Source: Bacillota bacterium (lineage in GTDB: Bacteria; Bacillota_I; Bacilli_A; RF39; UBA660). From it: a stretch of DNA of 64,000 bases. The notes under the pieces are model-generated. The model was not told where the DNA came from. It did not search any database and worked only from the letters and a program-made list of their open reading frames with translations. The stretch is from NCBI GenBank assembly GCA_021771185.1, contig JAETPN010000003.1, positions 1-64,000 of the forward strand, read 5' to 3'. The position numbers and the translations under genes were made by a program. Positions 55,701-63,943 of this stretch are shown one piece after another (within the stretch, counting starts at the first letter, position 1; every line of letters begins with the position of its first letter).

Positions 55701-56010
55701 ATAAATGTACTAATTCCTTTTTATTTTTATCCGTACACGTCGTTGCGGTTACTAAAATATAACGTTCTGGATTTATTTTGCGTACTTTAGGAAGTTCTTC
55801 CTTTAATGCAGATTTTAACTGTGAAAATGAGTCCTTATAATTCTTTACTTGACCCATGATTTTATAATCGGGATCATGGAAATCAATTCCACCATCTTTT
55901 CCCCTAGGAGTAATACGTAAAGAAATACCTTCTTTTATTTCAACAACATCCCCTGCAAAATGAGCAAAATCTTCTGGTGATAACAATTGATGAAAATCAT
56001 AATTACGCAT
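52756..56010 (-). CDS. REase-nSTAND NTPase, probable anti-phage defence protein
   Basis: A 1084-aa multidomain protein. Residues 1 to about 150 form a Mrr-like PD-(D/E)xK nuclease: DGGID with Asp43, then Gln54-x-Lys56 in MGQVKN. A STAND-class P-loop NTPase follows: Walker A GEPGVGKT (199-206), Walker B VYFFDDFWGE (245-254) and sensor WLVITTRE (283-290). This pattern matches the nSTAND3 group. About 700 residues of helical, repeat-like sequence form the C-terminal sensor. Avs-type defence proteins use the same order: effector, NTPase, sensor for a phage protein. The ribosome site is weak (AGGTTGTGA). Confidence 0.85.
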   Translation of the reverse strand: MRNYDFHQLLSPEDFAHFAGDVVEIKEGISLRITPRGKDGGIDFHDPDYKIMGQVKNYKDSFSQLKSALKEELPKVRKINPERYILVTATTCTDKNKKELVHLFEGYLTEQDILDKEDLNRLLSRDEYHRIEVSYLNLIVPNMGVLMHSLDKVVHKNIYTQTEFELSQIIKKQPSYVPTNVFFIAQEQLNKNQVIIISGEPGVGKTMLGRMLCMNVLNCHPNAQFVKVNSVSELYDIYDEDQSQVYFFDDFWGEIQFNFQVTPEEERKLMNFINHIKTVKNKWLVITTREYILNEGLHKNPKTEKDYISRKFRFELTELGKKDKFDILYQHLRHSSLSFEQLNYVLNNWESLVSHQNYTPRLISTYLLDYKKDDQQSGRKFYANFISYLDSPYTYWEEVLEKLSFENVLLLLLCALEEKQVLLSTLQNQMYEILEQKNMNYSFKENLQILEDTFLVITNQDGSLFVQLKNPSYRDFLLDYLGKNYLKYLPYLLNYTNNIDQCCLIFQSINKENPDRIENRYYKELELKLLHIVEEIPFYQEDFKISILTRCAKNLNISNHSVLSNYILNYIDNIHASLDTVLSDYDDNFMYFSDLVKEVEKSYSLEKYAADFIHFYLIGSYTLEMFFSFLEWDNIFPEKFHEFVDKNKTLIRSYLEEVALNDAFVCQELGDIDGFSSIEEDLYTIEERIHITCSKRVLKKIDQLQDETEQNPEFDTTTDYLNNVEPVKEKSLTEQEKQQIENQVIELVGENPAISYNDLQHKLKAISDVSAKKRMNQLYNNEFSYRNLLWYKNSFDLLEQYFTSNPLSNKEVTFYNNFVEYLRKTCKLSLFDLEKIQALAMILLGQEKVLFTEEECIHFLNTEYDVNLLRSSFFERRGNWYHFIHPYIQYFLCLQFYQRLSSFCSFERLIDLFESNVKHWIKVRYYMETISNLYPMVESLFPTEWMNVVVKQFQKFLHMVKTKDEITIATSMLLPFKLEYTYHWDGSCNGSYYNTFLYDLMDRYFDIDMASYFDYRDEEDSLHRFLDQFVEKQEPFVLNDYLKRKKFQKLLIENGIVDELNDLYHQMKQFILDHTTIESGNIHE

Positions 56011-56235
56011 ATTATCACAACCTATCTGCTAAACTTTTAAACGACTTTATTTTATCATGGTTTTTATGAAATGGAAAGTTTTTCCATCGAAAAGTATTGC
56101 ATACTTTTCATTTCTTTGTCTACATTATATTTTCTTTTTATAAAAATAAATAAAGAGGTTATCCTAAGTAACATCGTTTTCCTATTAAAATTATACCATG
56201 ATCCCTATATTTTAACAATTGGCTAACAGATGAGA

Positions 56236-56275
56236 AAAATAAAAAGCAAATCATATAAAGCATGATCTACTTTTT
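56236..56275 (-). terminator. Possible terminator after the XRE membrane regulator gene
   Basis: Imperfect stem AAGTAGATCAT/ATGATTTGCTT with a TTTTTATTTTT tail on the minus strand. The rest of 56011-56289 shows no gene. Confidence 0.45.
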
Positions 56276-56289
56276 AAAGCGTAATTTTG

Positions 56290-57000
56290 TTATTTACAAT
56301 AGGTGTCTATATTATCTCTATTATATTTTTGATTTTTAATTACCTTGTATTGTTCATTATCTTCATTAACATGGCATCTAACAATATCATAAAATGGTGT
56401 ATCATAATATACAATTTTATCACCAGTAACTTTTACTAATGAAAATCTTGGCGCTTGATGAATATTTACAACTCCAATATAATCAATGATGAATAATATA
56501 ATAAAGGATAATATAATATATCCAACATTAATCACAATTTTCTTATACCATTTTATTCCACCAGTAAATATGTTGAGTCCAACTACAGAGAGGATAATTC
56601 CAAAAGTAGCATAGTGACTTCCCCAACTACTTTCACTAGGGAATATTGTCATAGCAATAAAAGAAATTAATATTCCAAAACTAATCAAAAGAAAAGATAA
56701 TAACTTTTTTTGCTTTTCCATTTTTTTATTTGTATCATTTATTGCATTTACTATATTTTCTTCTAATTTCACTTGATATTCATTTACACTCACTTTTTCT
56801 CCACTCATTAAATCATTAATGGTTATACCAAAAATATTACATAGTGGTTTAAATAACGATAAGTCTGGCATATTCTTTCCATTTTCCCAATTTGATATTG
56901 CTCGATCTGTTACACCCAATTGTTCTGCTAACTCCTGTTGAGTTAATTTTGTTTCTTTTCTACATTTTGATATAAATTTTCCTATTTTTTCTTGATTCAT
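56290..57000 (-). CDS. XRE-family regulator with membrane domain
   Basis: A 236-aa protein. The N-terminal HTH_3 (KIGKFISKCRKETKLTQQELAEQLGVTDRAISNWENG) is followed by a short coil and three or four hydrophobic segments (LLSFLLISFGILISFIAMTIF, YATFGIILSVVGLNIF, NVGYIILSFIILFIIDYIGV). A polar C-terminus ends the chain. Membrane-attached XRE regulators sense envelope or ligand signals; target genes are unknown. An alternative start lies four codons upstream (57012); neither has a strong ribosome site. Confidence 0.8.
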   Translation of the reverse strand: MNQEKIGKFISKCRKETKLTQQELAEQLGVTDRAISNWENGKNMPDLSLFKPLCNIFGITINDLMSGEKVSVNEYQVKLEENIVNAINDTNKKMEKQKKLLSFLLISFGILISFIAMTIFPSESSWGSHYATFGIILSVVGLNIFTGGIKWYKKIVINVGYIILSFIILFIIDYIGVVNIHQAPRFSLVKVTGDKIVYYDTPFYDIVRCHVNEDNEQYKVIKNQKYNRDNIDTYCK

Positions 57001-57097
57001 AATAGTTCTCATTTCACATTAAAATAATACAATGTAAAGGCTTTTTTTTACATGAAACATTACTTGAGTTCTACAAATTATAATGTAATAAATATAA

Positions 57098-57634
57098 CTA
57101 TTGCTTTAACGATAATGTAACAGTTACATTTCCTTTACCTAATAGTCTTTTTAATTCTTCTTGCGTAACATTATCTATTCTGCCCAATTTTGTAAAATTC
57201 CAACTATTAGTATCATAATATATAGTTATTTTATTGCCTTGATATAAAATAATATCACCATAAGAAGTTGTAATTTGCTCATCATTAGTAGGCAAATCAA
57301 ATTCCAAACTTCCGACTTTCTCAAAATTAGCATAGTCTTCCATATTTATTGTAATATCATTCTGATTTAATTTTTCTATTAATGCCTTTGCTGATGAATT
57401 ATTTTCTAGATTTACGGTTAACACTTTACCATTTATTTTTATAAACATTTCTTTATTCTCCTTATTATTTTTTTCAGCACTTCCTGTGTCAGCTGAAGTA
57501 TTAGTAGTATCCTCTATGTTGGATTTAAAATCTTCTCTATCAGCAACACATTTATAGACTGTGTAGTATACTATTCCAACAATGAATGCCAATAAAACTG
57601 AAATTACGATACTTATGATTATCTCTTTCTTCAC
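57098..57634 (-). CDS. Membrane-anchored cyclophilin-like fold protein
   Basis: A 178-aa protein with a signal anchor (about 5-28), a Ser/Thr/Asn linker and a small domain (about 60-178). The domain has MFIKINGKVLTVNLENNSSAKALIEKL, then YGDIILYQGNKITIYYDTNSW and FTKLGRIDNVTQEELKRLLG, a match to the cyclophilin-like family seen in bacteria. It starts with GTG behind AAAAGGAT. Function unknown; it may bind proline-containing or small ligands. Confidence 0.72.
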   Translation of the reverse strand: MKKEIIISIVISVLLAFIVGIVYYTVYKCVADREDFKSNIEDTTNTSADTGSAEKNNKENKEMFIKINGKVLTVNLENNSSAKALIEKLNQNDITINMEDYANFEKVGSLEFDLPTNDEQITTSYGDIILYQGNKITIYYDTNSWNFTKLGRIDNVTQEELKRLLGKGNVTVTLSLKQ

Positions 57635-57730
57635 AAATTAATATCCTTTTCAAATTACTATTTTTCTAGCAATTCTATTATATCAAAAAAAGAACATCTT
57701 TGATAGACGCCCTGTTCATTAAATTGTAAC

Positions 57731-58261
57731 TTATCTCTTTGAATATATACTTGTTATGATTCCGTTTTCTTCGTTGATTTCTTCTAATTTCAATTTTATA
57801 TTTGCATTACTTTCTTGAAATAATCGAATTCCCTGTCCTAGGATAATAGGTATTGTAGTAATATGATATTCATCAATGATATCCTGTCTTACTAATTGAT
57901 TTACAATTTGAGCTCCACCGCAAATCCAAATATCTTTTTCATTTTTATTTTTTAATTCTTTTACAAACGAAGTAAGATCTTCATTTACAAATATAATATC
58001 TTCTGTATCCTTAATATTTTTTTCAGTAAAAACGTAACTTTGTAAATCTTTATATACCCATTCGTTAGGAGATAATTCTTCTGTTATTTTCTTATATGTG
58101 TTATATCCAAGTATTACTGTATCTATATTTTTTATAAAATCTTCATAACCATAATCACTTTCATAATTTTCATCTTGTCCCTTGATCCAATCTACATTAC
58201 CTACTTTATCTGCAATAAAACCGTCTACACTAGTACAAATATATAAAATAACCTTTCTCAT
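57731..58261 (-). CDS. RibD C-terminal/DHFR-like reductase
   Basis: A 176-aa protein of the dihydrofolate reductase-like family. It has MRKVILYICTSVDGFIADKV, then TVILGYNTYKKI (NADPH motif), DIWICGGAQIVNQLVRQDIIDEYHI and PIILGQGIRLF. The length and GGA motif fit the stand-alone YwjB-like members, whose substrates are mostly unknown. Chosen ATG has GGGAGAAG upstream; a TTG lies five codons before it. Confidence 0.88.
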   Translation of the reverse strand: MRKVILYICTSVDGFIADKVGNVDWIKGQDENYESDYGYEDFIKNIDTVILGYNTYKKITEELSPNEWVYKDLQSYVFTEKNIKDTEDIIFVNEDLTSFVKELKNKNEKDIWICGGAQIVNQLVRQDIIDEYHITTIPIILGQGIRLFQESNANIKLKLEEINEENGIITSIYSKR

Positions 58262-58289
58262 ATTCTTCTCCCTCAAATTATAATTTATA

Positions 58290-58541
58290 TTACTTTTTAT
58301 GATCTAAATATTCATGTGCTAGGATATCTTTTAACACCAACATGGCATCCAATTCAGTGTAATTATACTCTGCTTGTAACTCATCAAATAACTTTCTTAT
58401 TTCTTTGGAATATTTAGGTATATTGACCTCTTTTTGATATGTTTTTAAGATTGGATACTTTATACTCCATGCTTTCGTCCAATCTGTTTTAGCTTGATTT
58501 TCTTCATTTGTATTTTTAATAATCTCTTCAATATTTTTCAT
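58290..58541 (-). CDS. Small helical protein, unknown
   Basis: An 83-aa protein: MKNIEEIIKNTNEENQAKTD, WTKAWSIKYPILKTYQKEV and LDAMLVLKDILAHEYLDHKK. No membrane segment and no recognised family. The ATG at 58541 has AAGAGGTG upstream. It lies between the reductase gene and a small membrane protein gene. Confidence 0.55.
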   Translation of the reverse strand: MKNIEEIIKNTNEENQAKTDWTKAWSIKYPILKTYQKEVNIPKYSKEIRKLFDELQAEYNYTELDAMLVLKDILAHEYLDHKK

Positions 58542-58572
58542 ACTACACCTCTTTTTCAAATAGTAATTTGAA

Positions 58573-58842
58573 TTACTTATTAAGATAATATTTACCTTTT
58601 GAAAATGATAATGTTTTATCCTTTACCATCATCAATAAATATGGATTACTTGAAATCCTTTTTGGTAAATCATTAATCTTGATTCCATTCTCATAATTAG
58701 TCGCATTATTATCTTCAAAGTATTTAATAATATCTTCCTTAGATGAAGATGTATCATTTTTATACTTATTATTCGTTCTAACCATATATATGATTCCCGC
58801 TAAACATATTATTGGTAAAATAATTTTTAATATATTATACAT
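58573..58842 (-). CDS. Small single-pass membrane protein, unknown
   Basis: An 89-aa protein with one N-terminal hydrophobic helix (about 4-21, ILKIILPIICLAGIIYMV) and a polar domain (DIIKYFEDNNATNYENGIKI, ISSNPYLLMMVKDKTLSFSK). The ribosome site is GGTGGTGA. No family recognised. Confidence 0.55.
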   Translation of the reverse strand: MYNILKIILPIICLAGIIYMVRTNNKYKNDTSSSKEDIIKYFEDNNATNYENGIKINDLPKRISSNPYLLMMVKDKTLSFSKGKYYLNK

Positions 58843-58862
58843 TTATATCACCACCTAAATGG

Positions 58863-58895
58863 TAAGAACTATTTTGTATAAAAATAGTTCTTACT
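58863..58895. other. 14-bp perfect inverted repeat between two small genes
   Basis: GTAAGAACTATTTT and AAAATAGTTCTTAC form a perfect stem with a 5-nt loop that includes the stop of the upstream 130-aa gene. There is no T tail on the minus strand. It sits just before the ribosome site of the next gene and may control its expression. Confidence 0.6.
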
Positions 58896-59261
58896 TTCTA
58901 AATATTTTGTATTTCCTTTAATCCAAGGACACCCAACCACAAACCTATTTATTTGAAACTTTAATGTATTTCCCTTTGTTTTGATTGTCATTTTACCAAT
59001 AATTAGGAAATGACTGACTTTGAAATCTTCGATATCATCCCAAGAAATAAAGGCATAATTACTACCATCTATTAAATATAAAGTTATTCCTTTTTCATCA
59101 AAGTAAAAAAAATAAAATTCTGTTTTATCAAACTTAATATAAGTTTTTAATGGTGTTGGAATAACTGCTTTTGGCATTGGAATATTTGTTCCGTAAATAA
59201 TATTTTCAGTTTTTTCAATATTATATTTTTGTATAACCTCTTCTAATTGTTTAGTAATCAT
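58869..59261 (-). CDS. PH-like domain protein
   Basis: A 130-aa protein: a helical start and a strand series typical of bacterial PH-like proteins (KTYIKFDKTEFYFFYFDEKG, ITLYLIDGSNYAFISWDDIEDFKVSHF, IGKMTIKTKGNTLKFQIN). No membrane segment. The ribosome site is GAGGAGG. It has no clear relation to its neighbours. Confidence 0.6.
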   Translation of the reverse strand: MITKQLEEVIQKYNIEKTENIIYGTNIPMPKAVIPTPLKTYIKFDKTEFYFFYFDEKGITLYLIDGSNYAFISWDDIEDFKVSHFLIIGKMTIKTKGNTLKFQINRFVVGCPWIKGNTKYLESKNYFYTK

Positions 59262-59439
59262 TTTATATTCCTCCTCACAAATAATCCAAAATTTTAAATC
59301 CAGTTTCTTTTATTGTGTTTATATTATCATGTTTTTTATATTTAACAAAACGTATCTAATCATTTTCACACAAAAAGTAAGTTTATGTTTCAGATATAAT
59401 AAGTATTTTATATATTTATCATATTATATTTTTATCAAA

Positions 59440-59478
59440 AAGAAAAGACTATTAACAAATTTACTTTGCTAACAGTCT
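59440..59478 (-). terminator. Terminator after the collagen-like gene
   Basis: A 14-bp imperfect stem AGACTGTTAGCAAA/TTTGTTAATAGTCT with TTTCTTTTT following on the minus strand. Confidence 0.85.
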
Positions 59479-59487
59479 AAAATTTTT

Positions 59488-60420
59488 CTATTTGTTTAAT
59501 ATTTCAGCTTTGCATAAAGACACAAATGCTGGATTACTATTATTATTTCCGACCAAAACAACCATTCCAAATTCACTTCTAACTACAGTTCCTTGTGCAA
59601 CAGTCTGTCCTCCTGCATTAATGTCAACACCTGTTGTTCCTACTGGTAAATATAAGCGACTTGCCTCTTCACAGTTTGTATCACAACCATCTGGTAATGG
59701 TGTAGGTGCTGGTAAATATGTAATTGCATTATTATAAGTACTACTTGTAATAGTAATAGACGCAATTCGACAGATAGATACTGCTTCCTCTGGTACTCCC
59801 TGATTATTCACTAATTGAAATAATCCAGAATCAGGATTATTGTTAGGCCCTGGTAATAAGGATCCTGGTCTTCCACTAACATTATTTCCACTTTCCATCG
59901 CAATTACTAAGTTATCATTTGGATAAAGTGTAATAATTTGTTGAATAATATTTCTCATCTGGTCAACACATAAACAAGACGTTGACTCTTGCACTGGTCC
60001 CGTTGCTCCCGTTGGCCCTGTTGCTCCCGTTGGACCTGTTGCTCCCGTTGGCCCTGTTGGCCCCGTTGCTCCTGTTGCTCCCGTTGGCCCTGTTGGCCCC
60101 GTTGCTCCTGTTGGTCCCGTTGCTCCTGTTGGTCCCGTTGCTCCTGTTGCTCCTGTTGGTCCTGTTGGTCCTGTTGGCCCCGTTGGACCTGTTGCTCCCG
60201 TTGGCCCTGTTGGCCCCGTTGCTCCTGTTGGTCCCGTTGCTCCTGTTGCTCCTGTTGGTCCTGTTGGTCCCGTTGCTCCTGTTGGCCCTGTTGGTCCTGT
60301 TGCACCACCAGATGGTCCTGTTGGCCCTGTTGGACCAGTGATACCTACACAACAAAAACAATTTGGTCGATGTTTTTCACATTCTTCAATTTTCTTTTTT
60401 GCTCTTTCATAATTATTCAT
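59488..60420 (-). CDS. Collagen-like (GPT/GAT repeat) surface protein, BclA-like
   Basis: A 310-aa protein. A short charged head with CFCC (21-24) precedes a collagen-like region at about 26-142, built of G-P-T and G-A-T triplets. A globular C-terminal domain (about 150-310) follows, with [38 protein letters not shown] and [17 protein letters not shown]. The triplet plan and a C-terminal trimerising domain match BclA-type filament proteins of spore exosporium. No classic signal peptide is visible, in line with spore-surface loading. The repeat region creates long false frames on both strands. Confidence 0.9.
   Translation of the reverse strand: MNNYERAKKKIEECEKHRPNCFCCVGITGPTGPTGPSGGATGPTGPTGATGPTGPTGATGATGPTGATGPTGPTGATGPTGPTGPTGPTGATGATGPTGATGPTGATGPTGPTGATGATGPTGPTGATGPTGATGPTGATGPVQESTSCLCVDQMRNIIQQIITLYPNDNLVIAMESGNNVSGRPGSLLPGPNNNPDSGLFQLVNNQGVPEEAVSICRIASITITSSTYNNAITYLPAPTPLPDGCDTNCEEASRLYLPVGTTGVDINAGGQTVAQGTVVRSEFGMVVLVGNNNSNPAFVSLCKAEILNK
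59995..60340. repeat. GPT/GAT-coding 9-bp-based repeat tract
   Basis: A tandem tract of nine-base units (GGTCCTGTT, GGCCCCGTT, GCTCCTGTT on the plus strand) encoding the collagen triplets. It is far richer in G+C than the surrounding DNA and is prone to length change by slippage in whole units. Confidence 0.9.
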
Positions 60421-60625
60421 ATTATTTTCCTTTCTAAAATATCATATGAATAACTATAATAAACAGTAATTATAAATATCATTGATTCTGTTTAAATAAA
60501 GTGGATATTTCAAGCAAATAAAAACTATACTACATGTATATCAAAAATACACTTAGGTCTGTTAAATAACTTATTAACAATTGTCACTTTTATATAATTA
60601 ATATAATAATTTCTTTATAATAAAT

Positions 60626-60653
60626 TAAAAAAATGATATTACTATCATTTTTT
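60626..60653 (-). terminator. Terminator after the 68-aa gene
   Basis: An 11-bp stem AAAAAATGATA/TATCATTTTTT overlapping the stop codon, with T residues continuing on the minus strand. Confidence 0.8.
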
Positions 60654-60858
60654 ATCTAAAACTATTTCCTAAATCTTGTGATTGCTGTTCCTTTTCCCTG
60701 ATCTGCGCTAGTTCATATGCAGCATTTTGTCTTTCTTGTTCAGATATTACTGGACTAGAAATCATAAGAAGTAAATTATTTTTATGAACTTCCTTTTCTA
60801 ATTTTTCAAGTCTTTTCATTATTTCAAAAATTTGTGCATCCATATTTTCATTTGGCAT
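60652..60858 (-). CDS. Small coiled-coil protein, unknown
   Basis: A 68-aa hydrophilic helical protein: MDAQIFEIMKRLEKLEKEVHK reads as a coiled coil, and ISEQERQNAAYELAQIREKE forms a second helix. Strong ribosome site AGGAGG. Upstream of the collagen-like gene in the same direction but 230 bp away, so probably independent. No known family. Confidence 0.65.
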   Translation of the reverse strand: MPNENMDAQIFEIMKRLEKLEKEVHKNNLLLMISSPVISEQERQNAAYELAQIREKEQQSQDLGNSFR

Positions 60859-61104
60859 ATGTATAACCTCCTATCTAATATAATAATATATTATAAATAT
60901 TAAAAACGCAATGAAAAATTTTACTTCCTGTAAATAAAGTGTATAAAGCAAGAAAATACCCTTATGATAGAATATAAAATGATAACATTAAAAATGTTTA
61001 TTATTATTCAAAATTAGATATCATGATGTCATTAGGAAAGAAAAGGGCATTTTAGTTTTTCACCCAAATTATAAAATCACATATCTTAAAGTGAGGTGAA
61101 ACGT

Positions 61105-62094
61105 ATGAAAAATGTGTTAATTATCTTTGGAGGAAACTCTAGTGAACACGATGTATCTTGTAAATCAGCTAAAAGTATCGCAGAAAATATTGATCAATCT
61201 TTATTTTCTTATGAAATGGTTGGGATTACCAGAGACAATCAATGGTATCAATACCAGGATGATTTAAAATACTTAGAAAAAGGAACATGGTTAGAAGGAA
61301 AAAAAATTGAAATTATTCATCCTATTAACTTTCTAAAACAATTTGATGTCGTATTTCCTATCATTCATGGAACAAATGGAGAAGATGGAAAATTACAGGG
61401 AATGATGGAATTATTTAACATTCCCTTTGTAGGATGCAAAACATTATCAAGTGCAATAGGAATGGATAAGGAAATATCAAAAATAATGTTTGACTCTATA
61501 AACATCTCACAAGTACCTTATCTTGTTATTGATGAAGATTTTGAAATCAATGAAATTATACAAAAAATAGAGTTTCCTATGATTATAAAACCCGCAAATG
61601 GAGGATCCTCTATTGGTATTAGTAAAGCAGAAACTAAAGAAGAATTAGAACAGGCCATTTTAGAAGCAAAAAAATATGATCATAAAATTATTATTGAAAA
61701 ATTTATTCATTGTAGAGAATTAGAATGTGCTGTGTTAGAAAAAGATCAACAATTAATTTGCTCTAGTCCTGGAGAAGTGATTGCATCAAATGAATTTTAT
61801 GATTATGATGCAAAATATATAAATCAAAAATCCATCACAAAAATTCCAACAGATTTACCAATAGAAATTGTAGATAAAATAAAAGAAAACGCTAAAATAG
61901 TTTTTAAGCGTCTTCAATGTCGTGGATATGCAAGAGTAGATTTTTTCTATGATTCAAAAGAACAAAAGATATATATTAATGAAATTAATACTATTCCAGG
62001 ATTTACTTCAATTAGCATGTATCCAACATTAATAGAAAATGAACATATTAGTTACCAGGAACTTATTACGATTTTAATAGAAAATGCTTTATAA
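61105..62094 (+). CDS. ddl: D-alanine--D-alanine ligase
   Basis: A 329-aa ATP-grasp ligase. Visible segments are IIFGGNSSEHDVSCKSA, VVFPIIHGTNGEDGKLQGMM, FPMIIKPANGGSSIGIS and INEINTIPGFTSISMYPTL. The active loop NEFYDYDAKYINQKS has the tyrosine-containing sequence of D-Ala-D-Ala rather than D-Ala-D-Lac ligases. It provides the dipeptide end of peptidoglycan precursors. The ATG at 61105 has GAGGTG upstream; the in-frame GTG at 61096 overlaps that site. It is one of few plus-strand genes here. Confidence 0.94.
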   Translation: MKNVLIIFGGNSSEHDVSCKSAKSIAENIDQSLFSYEMVGITRDNQWYQYQDDLKYLEKGTWLEGKKIEIIHPINFLKQFDVVFPIIHGTNGEDGKLQGMMELFNIPFVGCKTLSSAIGMDKEISKIMFDSINISQVPYLVIDEDFEINEIIQKIEFPMIIKPANGGSSIGISKAETKEELEQAILEAKKYDHKIIIEKFIHCRELECAVLEKDQQLICSSPGEVIASNEFYDYDAKYINQKSITKIPTDLPIEIVDKIKENAKIVFKRLQCRGYARVDFFYDSKEQKIYINEINTIPGFTSISMYPTLIENEHISYQELITILIENAL

Positions 62095-62097
62095 AAA

Positions 62098-62126
62098 AAC
62101 AAATAATCCTTTGGGATTATTTGTTT
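62098..62126 (+). terminator. Terminator after ddl
   Basis: A perfect 12-bp stem AACAAATAATCC/GGATTATTTGTT with a TTTTAAT tail on the plus strand. Confidence 0.88.
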
Positions 62127-62169
62127 TAATCATATATTATAACCTAAAAAGATTAAAATACTTAATAAA

Positions 62170-62246
62170 TGGGGCGAGATAAGGGATTCGAACCCTTGCA
62201 TAACGGAACCACAATCCGCCGTGTTAACCCCTTCACCAATCTCGCC
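62170..62246 (-). tRNA. tRNA-His (anticodon GTG)
   Basis: The minus strand folds as a full cloverleaf. The acceptor is GCGAGAT/ATCTCGC with an encoded extra G(-1) facing C73, as tRNA-His requires. The D arm is GTG/CAC. The anticodon stem GCGGA carries loop TTGTGGT with anticodon GTG, and the T arm contains GGTTCGAAT. CCA is encoded. It follows the 505-aa gene and its terminator. Confidence 0.95.
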
Positions 62247-62268
62247 ATAAGACACTACATATTTTATC

Positions 62269-62298
62269 AAAAAAAAAGTACTTTGACAAGTACTTTTT
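62269..62298 (-). terminator. Terminator after the 505-aa membrane protein gene
   Basis: The stem AAAGTACTT/AAGTACTTT with loop GTCA and a run of T residues on the minus strand, between the gene and the tRNA. Confidence 0.85.
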
Positions 62299-62308
62299 CT
62301 CTACTTTA

Positions 62309-63826
62309 CTAAAATAGTGAACCTAATGTATTTACAAAATTCATTAATTTTTCATTTTTAGATAGATTTGTCATAATTGCTGTCATATCTTGTTCTGTTA
62401 ATTGATCAAGAGTAGTTGTATTTTTAATTTCTGGAATTTCAAGATCTTTTCCAATTTCAGTAATTCCTGTTACATTAGCATTCAATGTTAATGCTTTTGT
62501 GATATCTGAAGTATCCATAAACATTTCAAATTGCATATTCTCCTGATATTTTTTATTTTTTGTTATTTCTTTAGAATCGATAGTTAACGTTCCATATAAT
62601 TTTGTATCAGAAGAATCTTCTGTTAGTGTATAAACATAAGTATTCTTATCTTCTTTGGTTTTATTATGAATTGTCATCTTTAGAGTATCAGCTGTCATTG
62701 TGATTAACGTTTGATCAGAATGTTCCTTTTCAACCGTTAAAGTTAATATTTCTTCTTGATCATCAGTAAGTACCAATGTAGATATTTTCCCTTTTGTATA
62801 ACGAATCGTATCTTCGCTATCATCTGTTTTCATTATTAATTCATAAGCAAGTGCATCATTCATCATACCTTTTGTATAAATAGAAAGTGTTAAAACCTCT
62901 TCGCCTTGAGTCGATGAATTTTTAACATCTTTTAAAATTTCTTCCATCTGATCTCTTACGTCCGTTTTACTCATCCCGATTAACGATGCATACTTTTCTA
63001 TGAATTTTTTATTTTCTTTTAAATCTTTGATCATTTTTTGCATTAATGTACTTGCGGTTTTGTTATTTAATTGGTAAGTTGTTTTGGTTGCTTTTACTTT
63101 TTTTCCATCAACTTCAATAGTTTCTTTTGTTTGTTTAAAATCCTTTTTATCTAAATTCTTTAAGAAACTATCCTTCATAGCTCCCATCACATAATCAAAA
63201 TCTTCAACCTGTAGGTGTTGACGATTAAATAATTGATCATAATCTTCATCTAATGGGAGTTCAATAAATTTATTGAATAAATTTTTTAATTCCATATACA
63301 TTTTCTTTTTTGTACCATATACATTGACATGTACTAGAGAATCTTTTTCTGAATTTAACAAAATTTCTGTAGCTAATTCTTTATTTTTATGGTCTATTCC
63401 CGCATTTAAAGTCATATTTAACTTACTAAGTTCATTAAATAATTCATTCATGGATGGGTCTTGTAGTTGTTCTGATGCTTTTATATCAAAAGAGATTTTA
63501 CTGCTTGTTGTAATCACATCCTGTGATGCATAGTTTCCCATTCCAATTGTCATTTTTGATAGCTTATTACTAATAGCTTGATATTCATTATTTACAGCAT
63601 TCAAAAAGATATTTTTTGGATTATTCCAAATAAAGTAATAAGCAAAAACAATCACCATGCATACAACAAAAATAATTCCAGCAATCGTCATTGTTGTAGC
63701 ATGATTTTTATTTTTCGTTTTTTTGTGGTTATTTTCATGATCCACTTTTTCGTTCATTTCATCAGGTAATACTTCTACTGTTGATTCATCCTGATTTTGG
63801 ATTTCATTTTGTTTTTGTTCATCCAT
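62309..63826 (-). CDS. Single-pass membrane protein with large outer domain, unknown
   Basis: A 505-aa protein with a charged cytoplasmic start, one helix at about 47-67 (MTIAGIIFVVCMVIVFAYYF) and an outer region of about 430 residues. The outer part is rich in Lys/Thr/Asp and has beta-strand-like repeats (VHVNVYGTKKKMYMELK, VKATKTTYQLNNKTAS, TLVLTDDQEEILTLTVE, DSSDTKLYGTLTIDSKE). It has the feel of LppX/LolA-like lipid-binding sandwiches, but no family is claimed. The ribosome site is AGGATGTGA. Confidence 0.65.
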   Translation of the reverse strand: MDEQKQNEIQNQDESTVEVLPDEMNEKVDHENNHKKTKNKNHATTMTIAGIIFVVCMVIVFAYYFIWNNPKNIFLNAVNNEYQAISNKLSKMTIGMGNYASQDVITTSSKISFDIKASEQLQDPSMNELFNELSKLNMTLNAGIDHKNKELATEILLNSEKDSLVHVNVYGTKKKMYMELKNLFNKFIELPLDEDYDQLFNRQHLQVEDFDYVMGAMKDSFLKNLDKKDFKQTKETIEVDGKKVKATKTTYQLNNKTASTLMQKMIKDLKENKKFIEKYASLIGMSKTDVRDQMEEILKDVKNSSTQGEEVLTLSIYTKGMMNDALAYELIMKTDDSEDTIRYTKGKISTLVLTDDQEEILTLTVEKEHSDQTLITMTADTLKMTIHNKTKEDKNTYVYTLTEDSSDTKLYGTLTIDSKEITKNKKYQENMQFEMFMDTSDITKALTLNANVTGITEIGKDLEIPEIKNTTTLDQLTEQDMTAIMTNLSKNEKLMNFVNTLGSLF

Positions 63827-63943
63827 ATTTTCACATCCTATCTAATTTCATTATATCATACTTATGACAAATTTAGACTATATTTGGTTATTTACCCATA
63901 CAACCATTTTATAAAATCATAAAATACAGCAAAGGGGGAAACA

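Noticed and set aside
59995-60340. Repeat tract considered as a CRISPR array or satellite
   Set aside because: Units are contiguous nine-base coding triplets with no spacers, and the frame is open throughout.
59955-60453. Long Gln/Arg-, Asn/Arg-, Leu- and Cys/Trp-rich frames opposite or inside the collagen-like gene
   Set aside because: They are other readings of the same nine-base repeat; only the Gly-Pro-Thr frame has a head, a globular tail and a ribosome site.
3530-63826. UGA read as tryptophan (Mycoplasma code)
   Set aside because: Tryptophan is TGG throughout and TGA ends genes such as the 1084-aa nuclease at the expected place.
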